Assembly (NCBI RefSeq): GCF_000196235.1
Contig: NC_008541.1
Location: forward strand, 3,534,001-3,598,000
Length of the DNA: 64,000 nucleotides
Reading direction: 5' to 3'
Source of the DNA: Arthrobacter sp. FB24
Lineage (GTDB): Bacteria > Actinomycetota > Actinomycetes > Actinomycetales > Micrococcaceae
The notes under the pieces are model-generated. The model was not told the DNA's origin, searched no databases, and was given only the letters and a program-made list of their open reading frames with translations. Below are positions 36,901 through 44,707 of the stretch, one piece after another. Numbering within the stretch: position 1 is the stretch's first letter; every line of letters starts with the position of its first letter. Position numbers and translations under genes: made by a program.

Positions 36901-38523
36901 GCTGACAGTTCCGCTGATGGTGGCGCCCTTCGCCAGGGTGGCGTTGATGCCGGTCAGGTCCTGCGCGGCTGCCACGTCCACGGCGGTCGCTGTCGCGAAG
37001 GTCTCCGCGTTGTTGTACCACTGCGGGAGGGCTCCGGTGTTTCCGGCGGAGAACTGGAGCTTGTAGGAACCAGCTTTCAAGCCGGCCACTTTGTAGCTGC
37101 CATCCGCAAACACCTGGGCACCCGAGCTCTGCAGCGATTGCGAGTCTGCGCTGTAGAGGTTGACGTAGGTCCGGGCGGGGTCGACTCCTGCCGGTACGGT
37201 GACCTTGCCGCTGATGGAGGCGCCCTTCACCAGCGTGGCGTCGATGCCGGTAAGGTCCTGCCCTGCCGTGACGGTCAGCGCGTTGGCGGCAGCAAGCGAG
37301 TCGGCGTTGTTGTACCACTGCGGCAGCGCACCGCTGTTGAAGCCACTGAATTCCATTTTGTAGGCTCCGGCGGGCAGGCCGGCCGCCCGGTATGTGCCAT
37401 CAGCCGCCAATTGCACGAAGGAGGTGGACATGCCGCTCTGCGGCTCTGTGGGCATCACGTTGACGTACACCGAGCGCAGGTTGATGCCGGCCGGGGCGGT
37501 CACTTTGCCGCTGATGGTTGCGCCCTTGACCAGGGTGGCGTTGATGCCGGTCAGATCCTGGCCTGCGGTGATGCCGACGGCGCTCGCATCGCTGAAGGAC
37601 GATGCGTTGCTGTACCACTGGGTGAGGGCGCCGCTCTGGTACCCGTCGAACTTCAGCTTGTAGGAGCCCGCGGCCAGCCCGGACAGGCGGTAGGTGCCGT
37701 CCGCGGCCACCTGGGTGCTGCCGGTCTCATTGGACTGGGAATCGGCCGCGTAATAGGCCACGCGCATGTTCGTCATGTCGATCCCGGCGGGCGCGGTCAC
37801 TTTGCCGCTGATGCTGGCACCCTTGACCAGGGTCGCATTGATGCCGCTGAGGTCCTGGCCCTTTGCGAGAACGAGCGTTTCTGCTGCGGCGAAAGTCCCG
37901 GCGTTGTTGTACCACTGGCTAATCGCACCGCTGTTGTAACCGGAGAACTTGAGTTTGTAGGAACCCGCGGCCAGTCCGGCGAGCCGGTAGCTGCCGTCTG
38001 AGGCCACTGAAACGCTCGAGCTCTGGCTGTACTCGGAGTCGGGAGAGGAAGCGGTCGCCTGCATGTTGGTCATGTCCACCCCGGCAGGCACGGTGACTTT
38101 TCCGCTGATGCTGGCACCCTTGACCAGGGTGGCATTGATCCCGGTCAGGTTCTGGCCCACAGCCAGGGTCACTGCGGTCGCGGCCTCCTGGGTCGCAGCG
38201 TTGTTGTACCACTGGGTTTCGGCGCCGCTGTTATTGCCGGAGAACACCAGCTTGTAGGACCCTGCCGCCAGGCCCTCCATCCGGTAGGTGCCGTCTGACG
38301 CCACGCTGGCCCAGCCCCACGACGGCGATTGCGGGTCCGAAGGCTGCGCGTTCACGTAGACCGACGTCAACACAACGCCGGCAGGCGCCGTCACGGTGCC
38401 GCTGATGGTGGCTGTGTTGGTATCCACGGCCAGTGCCGGGACGTTTCCGATGAGCAATGTTGCAGCCAGAACCGCTGCAATCGTGGCGATAATCCGCCTG
38501 AAAATGTGCGTGCGCAAGCGCAT
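33967..38523 (-). CDS. Giant secreted repeat protein with three SLH-like repeats (1518 aa)
   Basis: Signal peptide (IIATIAAVLAATLLIGNVPALA), then 11 tandem prealbumin/Cna-B-like repeats of about 95 residues (ATISGKVTAPAGI, ADGTYRLSGLAAGSYKLKF, LTQWYSNA, GQDLTGINATLVKG); nine are close copies and two diverged. Two 94-residue modules follow that are encoded by a perfect 273-bp direct repeat, then three SLH-like repeats, the last two nearly identical in DNA. ATG 38523 lies 10 nt after GGGGG. It looks like a long surface stalk or adhesin. A candidate -10 (TATATA) is at 38601. Repeat identity predicts length variation between strains. Confidence 0.88.
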   Translation of the reverse strand: MRLRTHIFRRIIATIAAVLAATLLIGNVPALAVDTNTATISGTVTAPAGVVLTSVYVNAQPSDPQSPSWGWASVASDGTYRMEGLAAGSYKLVFSGNNSGAETQWYNNAATQEAATAVTLAVGQNLTGINATLVKGASISGKVTVPAGVDMTNMQATASSPDSEYSQSSSVSVASDGSYRLAGLAAGSYKLKFSGYNSGAISQWYNNAGTFAAAETLVLAKGQDLSGINATLVKGASISGKVTAPAGIDMTNMRVAYYAADSQSNETGSTQVAADGTYRLSGLAAGSYKLKFDGYQSGALTQWYSNASSFSDASAVGITAGQDLTGINATLVKGATISGKVTAPAGINLRSVYVNVMPTEPQSGMSTSFVQLAADGTYRAAGLPAGAYKMEFSGFNSGALPQWYNNADSLAAANALTVTAGQDLTGIDATLVKGASISGKVTVPAGVDPARTYVNLYSADSQSLQSSGAQVFADGSYKVAGLKAGSYKLQFSAGNTGALPQWYNNAETFATATAVDVAAAQDLTGINATLAKGATISGTVSAPAGVTLTGVTVTAYSGDNIARYSASTQVGADGKYQLYGLPAGSYKLQFSGSNSGALAQWYNNSATIETAAAVTVTAGQDVGSINATLVKGASIRGKLTVPAGIDATQIYVSAYTAASQSGYVLSGAVAADGTYRLLGLEAGSYKIQFSAYNSGALSQWYTNAATFDAAAAVAVTAAQDVANINATLLKGATISGKVTAPAGISASSTSVTAYPAASGTAAAPAANTWVSADGSYKLVGLAAGSYKLQFSANSSGALTQWYSNAATEDAASPVAVTAGQDLTGVNALLAKGATISGKVTVPAGINLWNISVNADSADGKSIYMAFSGVATDGSYKLVGLPTGSYKVRFAGNSSGAVDQWYNNAATAATANALPLTAGQDLTGINATLVKGATISGKVAGLSVGEQHPVTVLDSAGTPVKEGYSDTTGSYSVTGLAAGTYKVAFNRSSGPSLAEAQFFQNKAESAGVGAASSVAVTTGQSITGKDGTLVKGGSLSGTVTDKLKAPLAAAMVQAYTKDGSLVTRMGFTDAQGKFSVTGLTTGKYLLVVTPPYGKAELGKLYSGSVTTETAAVPVSATVGSDKPAGELTYGTATPVPVTDPKATVTLDPAKPAEAAVSLNNSASTVSVDYHVIVNGDLTRPKVTVAAGQKSDVVLTALAAKSTVQVRIYGDGKGTGTLLASATTPDAPVAPVTDPKATVTLDPAKPAEAAVSLNNSASTVSVDYHVIVNGDLTRPKVTVAAGQKSDVVLTALAAKSTVQVRIYGDGKGTGTLLASATTPDATVAPAPSFTDVSTGNQFYKEITWLASSGISTGWTAADGTKTFGPVLPVNRDAMAAFMYRFRGKPAFTPPAVSPFTDVATSNQFYKEITWLASTGITTGWTAGDGSRTYAPVQAVNRDAMAAFMYRLAGKPAFTPPAVSPFTDVATSNQFYKEITWLASTGITTGWTAGDGSRTYAPVQAVNRDAMAAFMYRYNAKFGTN
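34568..35122 (-). repeat. 273-bp perfect tandem duplication inside the giant SLH gene
   Basis: Bases 34568-34840 and 34850-35122 read the same over 273 positions, 282 bp apart. The unit encodes the ATVTLDPAKPAEAAVSLNN module. Confidence 0.85.
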
Positions 38524-38716
38524 TTAGATGATTCCCCCAATAAATGATGCGACGAACACCGCCCCCGCAAGTGAACCCTGCTAGTGGCAGGTGATCGCAC
38601 TATATAGGTACGAAATCAATTTTCCAGTCGTTTTATCCTCAAGATTGTCATAAACGGGATTACCTCCCGGCATTTCCTATCCGGGCGATACAAGTTGACG
38701 TCAAGAAAGCGCAATA

Positions 38717-40669
38717 ATGATGAGCGTTGCCCAATCTTTGACTTGGAGATTTGTGAAGAATCCTGTCGGCTCACGGACGTTCACCTCGGCGCCGGCGCTT
38801 TCCATTTATGTCATGGCGGGCTCCCTGCTCGCATTCCTGCCCGGCGGCCTGTTCAGGTTTGCCTGGGCCAAGGTGATCGTGGTGCTTCTTGCCGTGGGTG
38901 CAGCCTTATGGGCCGGAAGGGCGAACCCGGCTGCGGGCGGCCGCCTGCCGCGGTCCACTGTGATTCTCCTGGGCGCCGGCTCGGCAGTTCTGTTGCTGGC
39001 CGCATTGCTCTCCCCCAGCCCGGCAGCTGCGCTCCTCGGCAGGTGGCCCCGTTACGAAGGGGCCGTGGTCCTCGCGGTCTACGCTGCCGCCCTGGTGCTC
39101 GGGGCGAAACTCCTCGGCGGTCCGGACGGCACCTCCGGATGGCATGCCTTTCACCGCGCACTGGCGGTAGTGGCACTGCCCCTGGCCGCGATCTGCATCC
39201 TGGAGTCGGCAGGCCTGCGGCCACTGGGCGGTGCAGCTGACCTCAGGCCGGGCGCCACGCTGGGAAACGCGTCGGATCAGGGCCTGGTCGGAGTGATGAT
39301 CGCCGCCGTCCTGGCGCTGCCGTCGCTGCAGCGGCGCAGGACATCCTGGCTGCTGCGGACGGGGTGTGCCGCAGGAGTGCTGATTGCGGTGCTGTCCGGA
39401 TCGCGTGCGGCACTGCTGGCATTGCTGGCGGTGGTCCTGGTCAATGCCCTCGGCGCCTTCCTCACAGGTGGCGGACCGCAGCGAGGAAACAAGCTCACGT
39501 GGAAGGCGTCAGCAGCCGCGGCCGGCTCGCTGGCAGGGCTGGCGCTCCTTGTCTTCCTGATCCCGGGTGCACGGGACCGCTTGTTCTACGGCGAAACCGT
39601 GACCGGCCGCTGGCTCCTGTGGCAGCAAACGGCGCAAATGGCGCAGCAACACCCATGGTTGGGCGTGGGTCCCAGCGGGTTCGTGGATGCATTTCCGGGC
39701 TACCAGACCCAGCAGTGGGCGGTACAGACGGGCGGCGATTTCCCACCGGATTCCCCGCACTCCTGGCTGCTCCAGGCGCTGCTCGCCGGAGGCATCCCGC
39801 TCCTGCTCCTTGCCCTCCTGCTGGCTGCCTCCACCCTCCGCACGGCCGTGGTCCGGATCCGTTCCGCCGATGGAGCCCGCCGGACCGCCCTGGTCGGTGC
39901 GCTTGCCGCCGTGGTGGGTTACGGCGTCGGGCTGCTGACCGGATTTACGTCCCCGGGGACCACGCCGCTGGCCGCCTTCATCTGCGGCGGACTCCTCGCA
40001 ACAACCATCGTCGTTTCGAAGGAAAGCCGGACTTCCAGGCTGCGCGGGTGGTCCGTCACTCCCCCGGCCCGGAAAGCGGCAGCGGCCGCCGGGGCACTCG
40101 CCGTCGTCGGGGGCCTGGTACTTGCCGTACCGGCGGCTGCTGCGGAGTGGCCCATGGCGGCCGGTGTAGGCGCCGCCGGGAGCGGAGACATCGCCGGGGC
40201 ACAGCGGCATTTCCAGGCGGCGCAGGCGCTTCGGCCGTGGGACAGCGACACGGCGCTGCTGGCCGCCCAGGCCTTCGCCGGTCCGGCCGCCGAGGGTGAC
40301 CCGGCAGCGGCGGAGCGGGCTGTGGAGTGGGCCATGGTGTCGCTGGCCAGGACGCCGGAGTCCGTCGAAGCCGGACTGGCGTTGTCCATCGGCTACCTCA
40401 ACAGCGGGGACGTTCCGGCGGCCAAGGAACGCCTGGACGAACTCATCGTCCGCGCCCCGTACACCTCCCAGCTGTATGTTCAGCGCGGCATCGCGGCGTT
40501 CGGCCTCGGCCAGCCGGAGCAGAGCATTGCGGACCTGCAGACCGCGGCCAGCCAGTCGCCGGAGTCGCCGGTTCCCTGGCAGGTGCTGGCCCGCGTGTAC
40601 CAGCGCGTCGGCCAGGACGGCAATGCCATCATGGCGCAGGAAAGGGCCGACCGGCTCGCCTCACCGTAA
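38717..40669 (+). CDS. O-antigen-ligase-like polytopic membrane protein with TPR tail
   Basis: 650 residues. Residues 1 to about 440 hold 10-12 membrane segments with a large loop typical of Wzy_C/WaaL proteins (TGRWLLWQQTAQMAQQHPWLGVGPSGF, PDSPHSWLLQALLAGG). Residues 490-645 are TPR-like helices (AQRHFQAAQALRPWDSD, RGIAAFGLGQPEQSIADLQ). Such proteins ligate or polymerise lipid-linked glycans outside the membrane. Lying beside the SLH genes, it may make the wall glycan they bind; this is inference. Start could be 38717 or ATG 38720. Confidence 0.8.
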   Translation: MMSVAQSLTWRFVKNPVGSRTFTSAPALSIYVMAGSLLAFLPGGLFRFAWAKVIVVLLAVGAALWAGRANPAAGGRLPRSTVILLGAGSAVLLLAALLSPSPAAALLGRWPRYEGAVVLAVYAAALVLGAKLLGGPDGTSGWHAFHRALAVVALPLAAICILESAGLRPLGGAADLRPGATLGNASDQGLVGVMIAAVLALPSLQRRRTSWLLRTGCAAGVLIAVLSGSRAALLALLAVVLVNALGAFLTGGGPQRGNKLTWKASAAAAGSLAGLALLVFLIPGARDRLFYGETVTGRWLLWQQTAQMAQQHPWLGVGPSGFVDAFPGYQTQQWAVQTGGDFPPDSPHSWLLQALLAGGIPLLLLALLLAASTLRTAVVRIRSADGARRTALVGALAAVVGYGVGLLTGFTSPGTTPLAAFICGGLLATTIVVSKESRTSRLRGWSVTPPARKAAAAAGALAVVGGLVLAVPAAAAEWPMAAGVGAAGSGDIAGAQRHFQAAQALRPWDSDTALLAAQAFAGPAAEGDPAAAERAVEWAMVSLARTPESVEAGLALSIGYLNSGDVPAAKERLDELIVRAPYTSQLYVQRGIAAFGLGQPEQSIADLQTAASQSPESPVPWQVLARVYQRVGQDGNAIMAQERADRLASP

Positions 40670-40836
40670 GCCGGGCCGGCTGTTACAGGAGTTACCAAAG
40701 TGACAGAAATAAGCTTTAGTGAATCTTGATCATTTCTTTGAACCGACTTGATGCTGCTCCCGGAGACTCGATTTATCGGAGCCGGACAGGCCTCGAAGGT
40801 CTGCGGATAAGCCGCACAAGTTCAAGGGGAACTGCA

Positions 40837-41307
40837 ATGAGCAAAGTAGCTGGACGCAAGAAGCGCATCATCATCACCACCGCTGCCATGGTGGCAATCG
40901 GCGGCGGCGCGGCCTTCGCCTACTGGTCCGCAGTTGGTGTCGGCACCGGCGCGGCTTCCACCGGCGAGACGGTGGCGTTCAAGGTTGTCAGCACCCCCGC
41001 CACCGGCGACGCCCTGAGCCCCGGAGGCCCCATCCAGACCGTTGCCTTCACGGTCAAGAACGAAAACACCGGTTCGCAGAACCTGGCCAGCGTTACCGCC
41101 AAGGTGGCCAAGACTGACGGTACGGAGTGGGTTTCCGGAACCTGCTCAGCCACCGACTTCGCTGTCACTGCGCCCGCCATCGCTACCGGCCAGCTCGCAC
41201 CGGGCGCTACGGCCAACGGCACGGTCACCGTCCAGATGGTCAACAAGGCCACCAACCAGGACGATTGCCAGGGCGTCACGGTGCCGCTGTACTTCGAAGC
41301 AAAGTGA
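40837..41307 (+). CDS. SipW/TasA-type exported protein
   Basis: 156 residues; ATG 40837 with AAGGGGAAC upstream. A basic head (SKVAGRKKRI) and hydrophobic segment run straight into FAYWSAVGVGTGAA, the pattern of SipW-dependent TasA/camelysin-like signal peptides in actinobacteria. The rest is a beta-sandwich with two Cys (TCSATDF, QDDCQG) and a TVKNENTGSQNL strand pattern. It may be a fibre or matrix protein. No SipW peptidase gene lies in the window. Confidence 0.7.
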   Translation: MSKVAGRKKRIIITTAAMVAIGGGAAFAYWSAVGVGTGAASTGETVAFKVVSTPATGDALSPGGPIQTVAFTVKNENTGSQNLASVTAKVAKTDGTEWVSGTCSATDFAVTAPAIATGQLAPGATANGTVTVQMVNKATNQDDCQGVTVPLYFEAK

Positions 41308-41410
41308 AGGGGTAGCGCGCTGACGCTCCTTCTCAATTCCGTCAGGTTCATTCCCCAATGGTGAACGTGGCACCCCCACCACCCCCAGAGCCAATGTCGA
41401 GAAGGTGCGT

Positions 41411-42826
41411 ATGTCCGGCAGGCACAACACCAGCTCCCCCGGAAGCCCCCGCGGCTTCCGGCGGGGGCTGGTGTCGTTTCAGCACCTGATCCGTCGTGGC
41501 ATTGCGGTCTGCGTCGCACTGGTCCTTGCCATACTTTTGGGCGCTCCGGCGGCGTCCGCTTCCTGGTCGGCGATCGGAAAGGGAAGTACGACGGCGGCAG
41601 TCGCCACCCTGGCGCCGCCCACCAATGTGACGGTCCCTTCAAGCAGCAACTCGAACGTGTCCGTGTCCTGGACAGGGTCGGCCGGGACGCCGGCGGCGAC
41701 GGGTTACTACGTCAGCCGCATCACCGGCTCCACCTCCGTTTTGGCCTGCGGCAGCAGCCCGGCTGCGCCGATTACGGGAACCGCCTGCACGGACTCCTCC
41801 GTTCCGGAAGGTACGCACAAGTACGTGGTCACGGCACTGCACCGCTCCTGGACTGCCACTAGCGCGGCCAGCGGCAACGTCACTGTGTCCAGCATTAATG
41901 ATCTTCGCTTCGGCGTTCAGCCGGCGGCATCCGTATTGGCGGGCAACGCGCTGCCGGCATTCACTGTTGAACTACGGACCGCCTTCGGATGGCCCCTCTG
42001 GAAATCCGACGTCCCGGTGACCATCGGCCTGGCGAGCAATCCCGGCGGCGGAACCCTCGCGGGAACACTGACTGTTTACACCAACGGCTGGGGCGAGGCC
42101 ACGTTCAGCGGCCTGTCCATGACAAAGGCCGGTGTGTACACCCTGATTACGTCCAGCCCGGGATACGCCGGCGTGGTGAGCTCAGCGTTCACCGTCACAC
42201 CAGCGGCTCCCACCCAGCTTGTGATCACAGGACCGGCCTCCGGTGCCGCTTCCGCCACCGCCACCACCGGGCCCTTCACCGTCCAGCGCCTGGACGCTTA
42301 CGGGAATCCAGTGACCGCCGGCAGCACCGAAGTCACCCTGGCCTCAAACTCCACCGGCACCAAGGTGTTCGCCGCAACATCCGGCGGCGCAACCCTCACG
42401 AAGGTGACCATCCCGGCTGGGGCCGCATCGGCGTCGTTCTTCTATGGCGACACCAAAGCCGGAGCGCACAGCGTCACTGTGGCCGCAACGGGCCTGACTC
42501 CGGCCACGGCGCAGGTCACCGTGACGGCCGCAGCGGCGGTCAAGCTGGCTTTCGGGTCCGCAACAATCGCGCCGGTCAAGAACACCGTCATCGATCCGCC
42601 GGTAACGGTCAGCATCCTGGACACCTTCGGCAATCTGACGGCCAGCACGGCGACGGTCACGGTGTCGTCCCAGTGCAACCTGAAGGGCACCTTGAGCGTT
42701 TCCGCCGCCGCCGGCGTGGCCTCGTTCTCGAACCTGACATTCAACGGCAACGGATTCGGCTGCACATTGGTCGCCACCGGAACGTCGCTCCAGCCAGTGA
42801 CGAGCAACTCCTTCACCTACGGGTGA
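41411..42826 (+). CDS. Secreted Ig-like/fibronectin-type repeat protein
   Basis: 471 residues; ATG 41411 with AGAAGG 5-10 nt upstream. Signal segment (GIAVCVALVLAILLGAPAASA) runs into SWSAIGKGST, again the SipW-like pattern. A FN3-like domain (PPTNVTVPSSSNSNVSVSW) is followed by invasin/BIg-type modules (VFAATSGGATLTKVTIPAG, VTVSILDTFGNLTAS). No catalytic residues seen. It probably works with the preceding TasA-like gene, 103 nt upstream on the same strand. Lacks the SLH-like repeats of its neighbours. Confidence 0.75.
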   Translation: MSGRHNTSSPGSPRGFRRGLVSFQHLIRRGIAVCVALVLAILLGAPAASASWSAIGKGSTTAAVATLAPPTNVTVPSSSNSNVSVSWTGSAGTPAATGYYVSRITGSTSVLACGSSPAAPITGTACTDSSVPEGTHKYVVTALHRSWTATSAASGNVTVSSINDLRFGVQPAASVLAGNALPAFTVELRTAFGWPLWKSDVPVTIGLASNPGGGTLAGTLTVYTNGWGEATFSGLSMTKAGVYTLITSSPGYAGVVSSAFTVTPAAPTQLVITGPASGAASATATTGPFTVQRLDAYGNPVTAGSTEVTLASNSTGTKVFAATSGGATLTKVTIPAGAASASFFYGDTKAGAHSVTVAATGLTPATAQVTVTAAAAVKLAFGSATIAPVKNTVIDPPVTVSILDTFGNLTASTATVTVSSQCNLKGTLSVSAAAGVASFSNLTFNGNGFGCTLVATGTSLQPVTSNSFTYG

Positions 42827-43027
42827 TCCCGGGCAGTACCGGTTGACACGGGTGATCGGGAAGGATGCGTATGGGGCTGGTGATACGAGTGTTTGCCGGG
42901 CGGGAAAACGGGTAGCTGACACTCGTGCGGGACAGTACCGGCGATTTCTAGGCTGGTTCCATCGCAACGGTTCGGAAGCGGCCGCCAACAGGCCCAGGTG
43001 GCCCGGCCTTCCGGCTGCGATACACGA

Positions 43028-43088
43028 AGGGTCCGCCCCTAGGTCGTGCAGGAGCTGAGCACCCTGCACATGCGGAGGCGGGCCCTTT
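43028..43088. terminator. Long hairpin between converging units
   Basis: AAGGGTCCGCC pairs with GGCGGGCCCTTT and an inner GTGCAGG pairs with CCTGCAC. It lies between the gene ending at 42826 and the tiny operon ending at 43122 and ends in a short T run on the plus strand. Nothing else is seen in 42827-43121. Confidence 0.6.
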
Positions 43089-43121
43089 GTCTTGTGGTCC
43101 CGCCGATGCCGAGGAAGCGGA

Positions 43122-43241
43122 TTAGACCCGGAACAGCGCCGCTGCCACGACGGCACCGGTGAGCACCAGGAGGATACCGAGCAGCACATAGCCGCGCCAT
43201 TTGGGGCCGGAGCGGTGGGGATTGATGTCTACGTAGGGCAT
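43122..43241 (-). CDS. Tiny membrane protein (39 aa)
   Basis: MPYVDINPHRSGPKWRG followed by one membrane helix (YVLLGILLVLTGAVVAAALF) and a stop. Its ATG overlaps the stop of the upstream 45-residue gene (TAATG), which strongly supports both as genes translated together. Single-pass, short polar N-terminus. Function unknown; such proteins often act as small subunits of membrane complexes, but no large partner is adjacent. Confidence 0.7.
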   Translation of the reverse strand: MPYVDINPHRSGPKWRGYVLLGILLVLTGAVVAAALFRV

Positions 43242-43378
43242 TACCGGCGGACCTTAACGGGAACGGGCTTCGCTGCGGCGCCGCGCTTGAGGCGGAGCAT
43301 CAGGTATAAAGCGGAAAACGGAATGAACAGGGTTCCCATCAATGCGCACAGCGCAAAGACATAATCGGTCAGGGCCAC
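43241..43378 (-). CDS. Tiny membrane protein (45 aa)
   Basis: GTG start at 43378 with GGAGG 7 nt upstream. One membrane helix (YVFALCALMGTLFIPFSALYLML) followed by a strongly basic tail ending KPVPVKVRR, which by the positive-inside rule would face the cytoplasm. Transcribed from a near-consensus promoter at 43526-43553 with an untranslated leader of roughly 140 nt. Coupled to the 39-residue gene by TAATG. Not recognised. Confidence 0.75.
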   Translation of the reverse strand: MALTDYVFALCALMGTLFIPFSALYLMLRLKRGAAAKPVPVKVRR

Positions 43379-43398
43379 GGAATTACCTCCAGGATGCG

Positions 43399-43459
43399 TC
43401 GTTGCACTCGAGGCTGGCACGCTACGTGGAAAGCTCTCCGCGTTAAAGGCCTGCAACGA
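43399..43459 (-). promoter_or_regulatory. Structured 5' leader of the tiny-membrane-protein operon
   Basis: TCGTTGCA (43452-43459 read on the minus strand) pairs perfectly with TGCAACGA (43399-43406) around a 45-nt loop, just before the GGAGG site (43387-43391). CCACGTAG also occurs twice in the leader. The fold could regulate translation; no known riboswitch class is recognised. Confidence 0.4.
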
Positions 43460-43525
43460 ACGGTGGGATCCCCCATGTCGGATCGATCATCACCCTACGT
43501 GGGCCACGCCTGATTTGTCCAACGC

Positions 43526-43553
43526 AGTATAGGCGCCCGACAAATCCTGTCAA
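43526..43553 (-). promoter_or_regulatory. Near-consensus sigma70 promoter
   Basis: On the minus strand TTGACA, 16 nt, TATACT. The best promoter in the window; it drives the 45/39-residue membrane-protein operon. Confidence 0.75.
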
Positions 43554-43577
43554 CTGCATACCGGATTTAGATGCCTG

Positions 43578-43742
43578 TTATAGGGACCACCCGTTGGCGT
43601 CCCGCATGGGTGGCGGGAAAGTGGTCCGGGTTTCCGGGGGCATGTTCTGCTGGTCCAGCCAGGATCGGACGGGGTACGGATCATCAGCGACGATGTTCCT
43701 CGCCACAAAGCGGCGGATCGCTTCCTTGATGGCTCTAATCAT
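43578..43742 (-). CDS. Small hypothetical protein (54 aa), probably leaderless
   Basis: A 54-codon frame starting MIRAIKEAIRRFVARNIVAD, with PYPVRSWLDQQNMPP and a Pro-rich end. There is no ribosome-binding site, but TAGCGT (fits TANNNT) lies exactly 6 nt before the ATG, as expected for a leaderless actinobacterial transcript. An amphipathic basic helix then a short tail. TACTCG-type repeats lie directly upstream (43788-43839). Unrecognised; could still be chance. Confidence 0.45.
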   Translation of the reverse strand: MIRAIKEAIRRFVARNIVADDPYPVRSWLDQQNMPPETRTTFPPPMRDANGWSL

Positions 43743-43777
43743 GCACTTACGCTACGGGCCGGTAACTCTTCTAGACA

Positions 43778-43845
43778 GAGTGGTCTGTACTCGTCTTTTA
43801 CGGCATTCAACACTCGTTTAAGCCTGAGAGTGGTACTTGTTTTTC
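43778..43845. promoter_or_regulatory. Three TACTCG-type boxes at exact 23-bp spacing
   Basis: TACTCGTCTTTTAC (43788), CACTCGTTTAAG (43811) and TACTTGTTTTTCG (43834) are in phase at 23 bp; GAGTGG precedes the first and last. Single or paired copies occur at 8608/8631 and 14598. This region is the shared upstream of the 54-residue frame and the secreted protein at 44129; the rest of 43743-44128 shows no gene. Confidence 0.5.
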
Positions 43846-44128
43846 GACCCGTCCGCCCATTGCTGTTAGTGGCCTTTTTTAGCGGACCGATCACCGCAAA
43901 ATCGCCGGTAAATAAACAATTCCGCACACCCTAGCGCCGCTTTCCGCCGGAGGCGCATACTTTTAACGCCGCCCCAATCGATGGATGATTTCCACCCGGG
44001 CGGCTCATTCACCGGCAGTACCCATCGGGGCCGGCCGGCATCCTGGCGAAGAGGAGCAACTCGCACCCCTGCTTCGCGTCCCTTACCGAACAAGGAAATC
44101 TCGGGTCTCAGAGGGTTGGAAGAAAAAA

Positions 44129-44671
44129 ATGAGGAATCGCACCAAAACAGGACTGATGTCCATGGCCGCCGCCGCCGTCCTGGCCGTGGGCATGGCCCCC
44201 GGAACCGCCGTCGCGCATGAAGGCTCAGGGCACGGTGGCGGCTCGGACAAGAGTGATGACTGGAAGTCCAGTTCCGAACAGCGCAGGCTGGTGAAAACGC
44301 TGCGGAATGTTACTGACGATTACCGGTGGCTGGATAACGCAATCGAGGACGGGTACAAGAAGATCACCGAATGCATCGACAAGCCCGGCGTCGGGGCAAT
44401 GGGTTTCCACTATGCCAAGGAGTCATTGATCGATGACAAGACGCAGGCCCGCAAGCCTGAGATTCTGGTGTACATGCCCAACGAACGCGGGCGCATGAAG
44501 CTGGTGGCGGTGGAGTTCCTGTCCACGGCAGCAGAACGGCCGGAACTCGCCGGCGTGGATTTCGACGACGGGCCGTTCCCGGGCACGTTCGCCCTGCACG
44601 CCTGGGTGTGGAAGGACAATCCGGACGGCATGTTCGCCGCGTACAACCCTGCTCACAGCTGCCCGAAATAG
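44129..44671 (+). CDS. Secreted hypothetical protein
   Basis: 180 residues, ATG 44129 with GGTTGGAAGA upstream; earlier in-frame starts would bury the signal peptide. Signal peptide (LMSMAAAAVLAVGMAPGTAVA), then a His/Gly/Asp-rich segment (HEGSGHGGGSDKSDD). The body has DDYRWLDNAIEDGYKKIT, GAMGFHYAKE, PEILVYMP and FALHAWVWKDNPDGMFAAYNPAHSCP with two Cys. It looks like an exported small-molecule or metal-related protein, but the family is not named with confidence. Confidence 0.72.
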   Translation: MRNRTKTGLMSMAAAAVLAVGMAPGTAVAHEGSGHGGGSDKSDDWKSSSEQRRLVKTLRNVTDDYRWLDNAIEDGYKKITECIDKPGVGAMGFHYAKESLIDDKTQARKPEILVYMPNERGRMKLVAVEFLSTAAERPELAGVDFDDGPFPGTFALHAWVWKDNPDGMFAAYNPAHSCPK

Positions 44672-44686
44672 CCGAACAACGCGTGA

Positions 44687-44707
44687 GGGGTGACCGGCAA
44701 TCACCCC
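44687..44707. terminator. Weak hairpin between converging genes
   Basis: GGGGTGA (44687-44693) pairs with TCACCCC (44701-44707), between the stops of the converging genes at 44671 and 44701. The T run is short. Confidence 0.4.
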
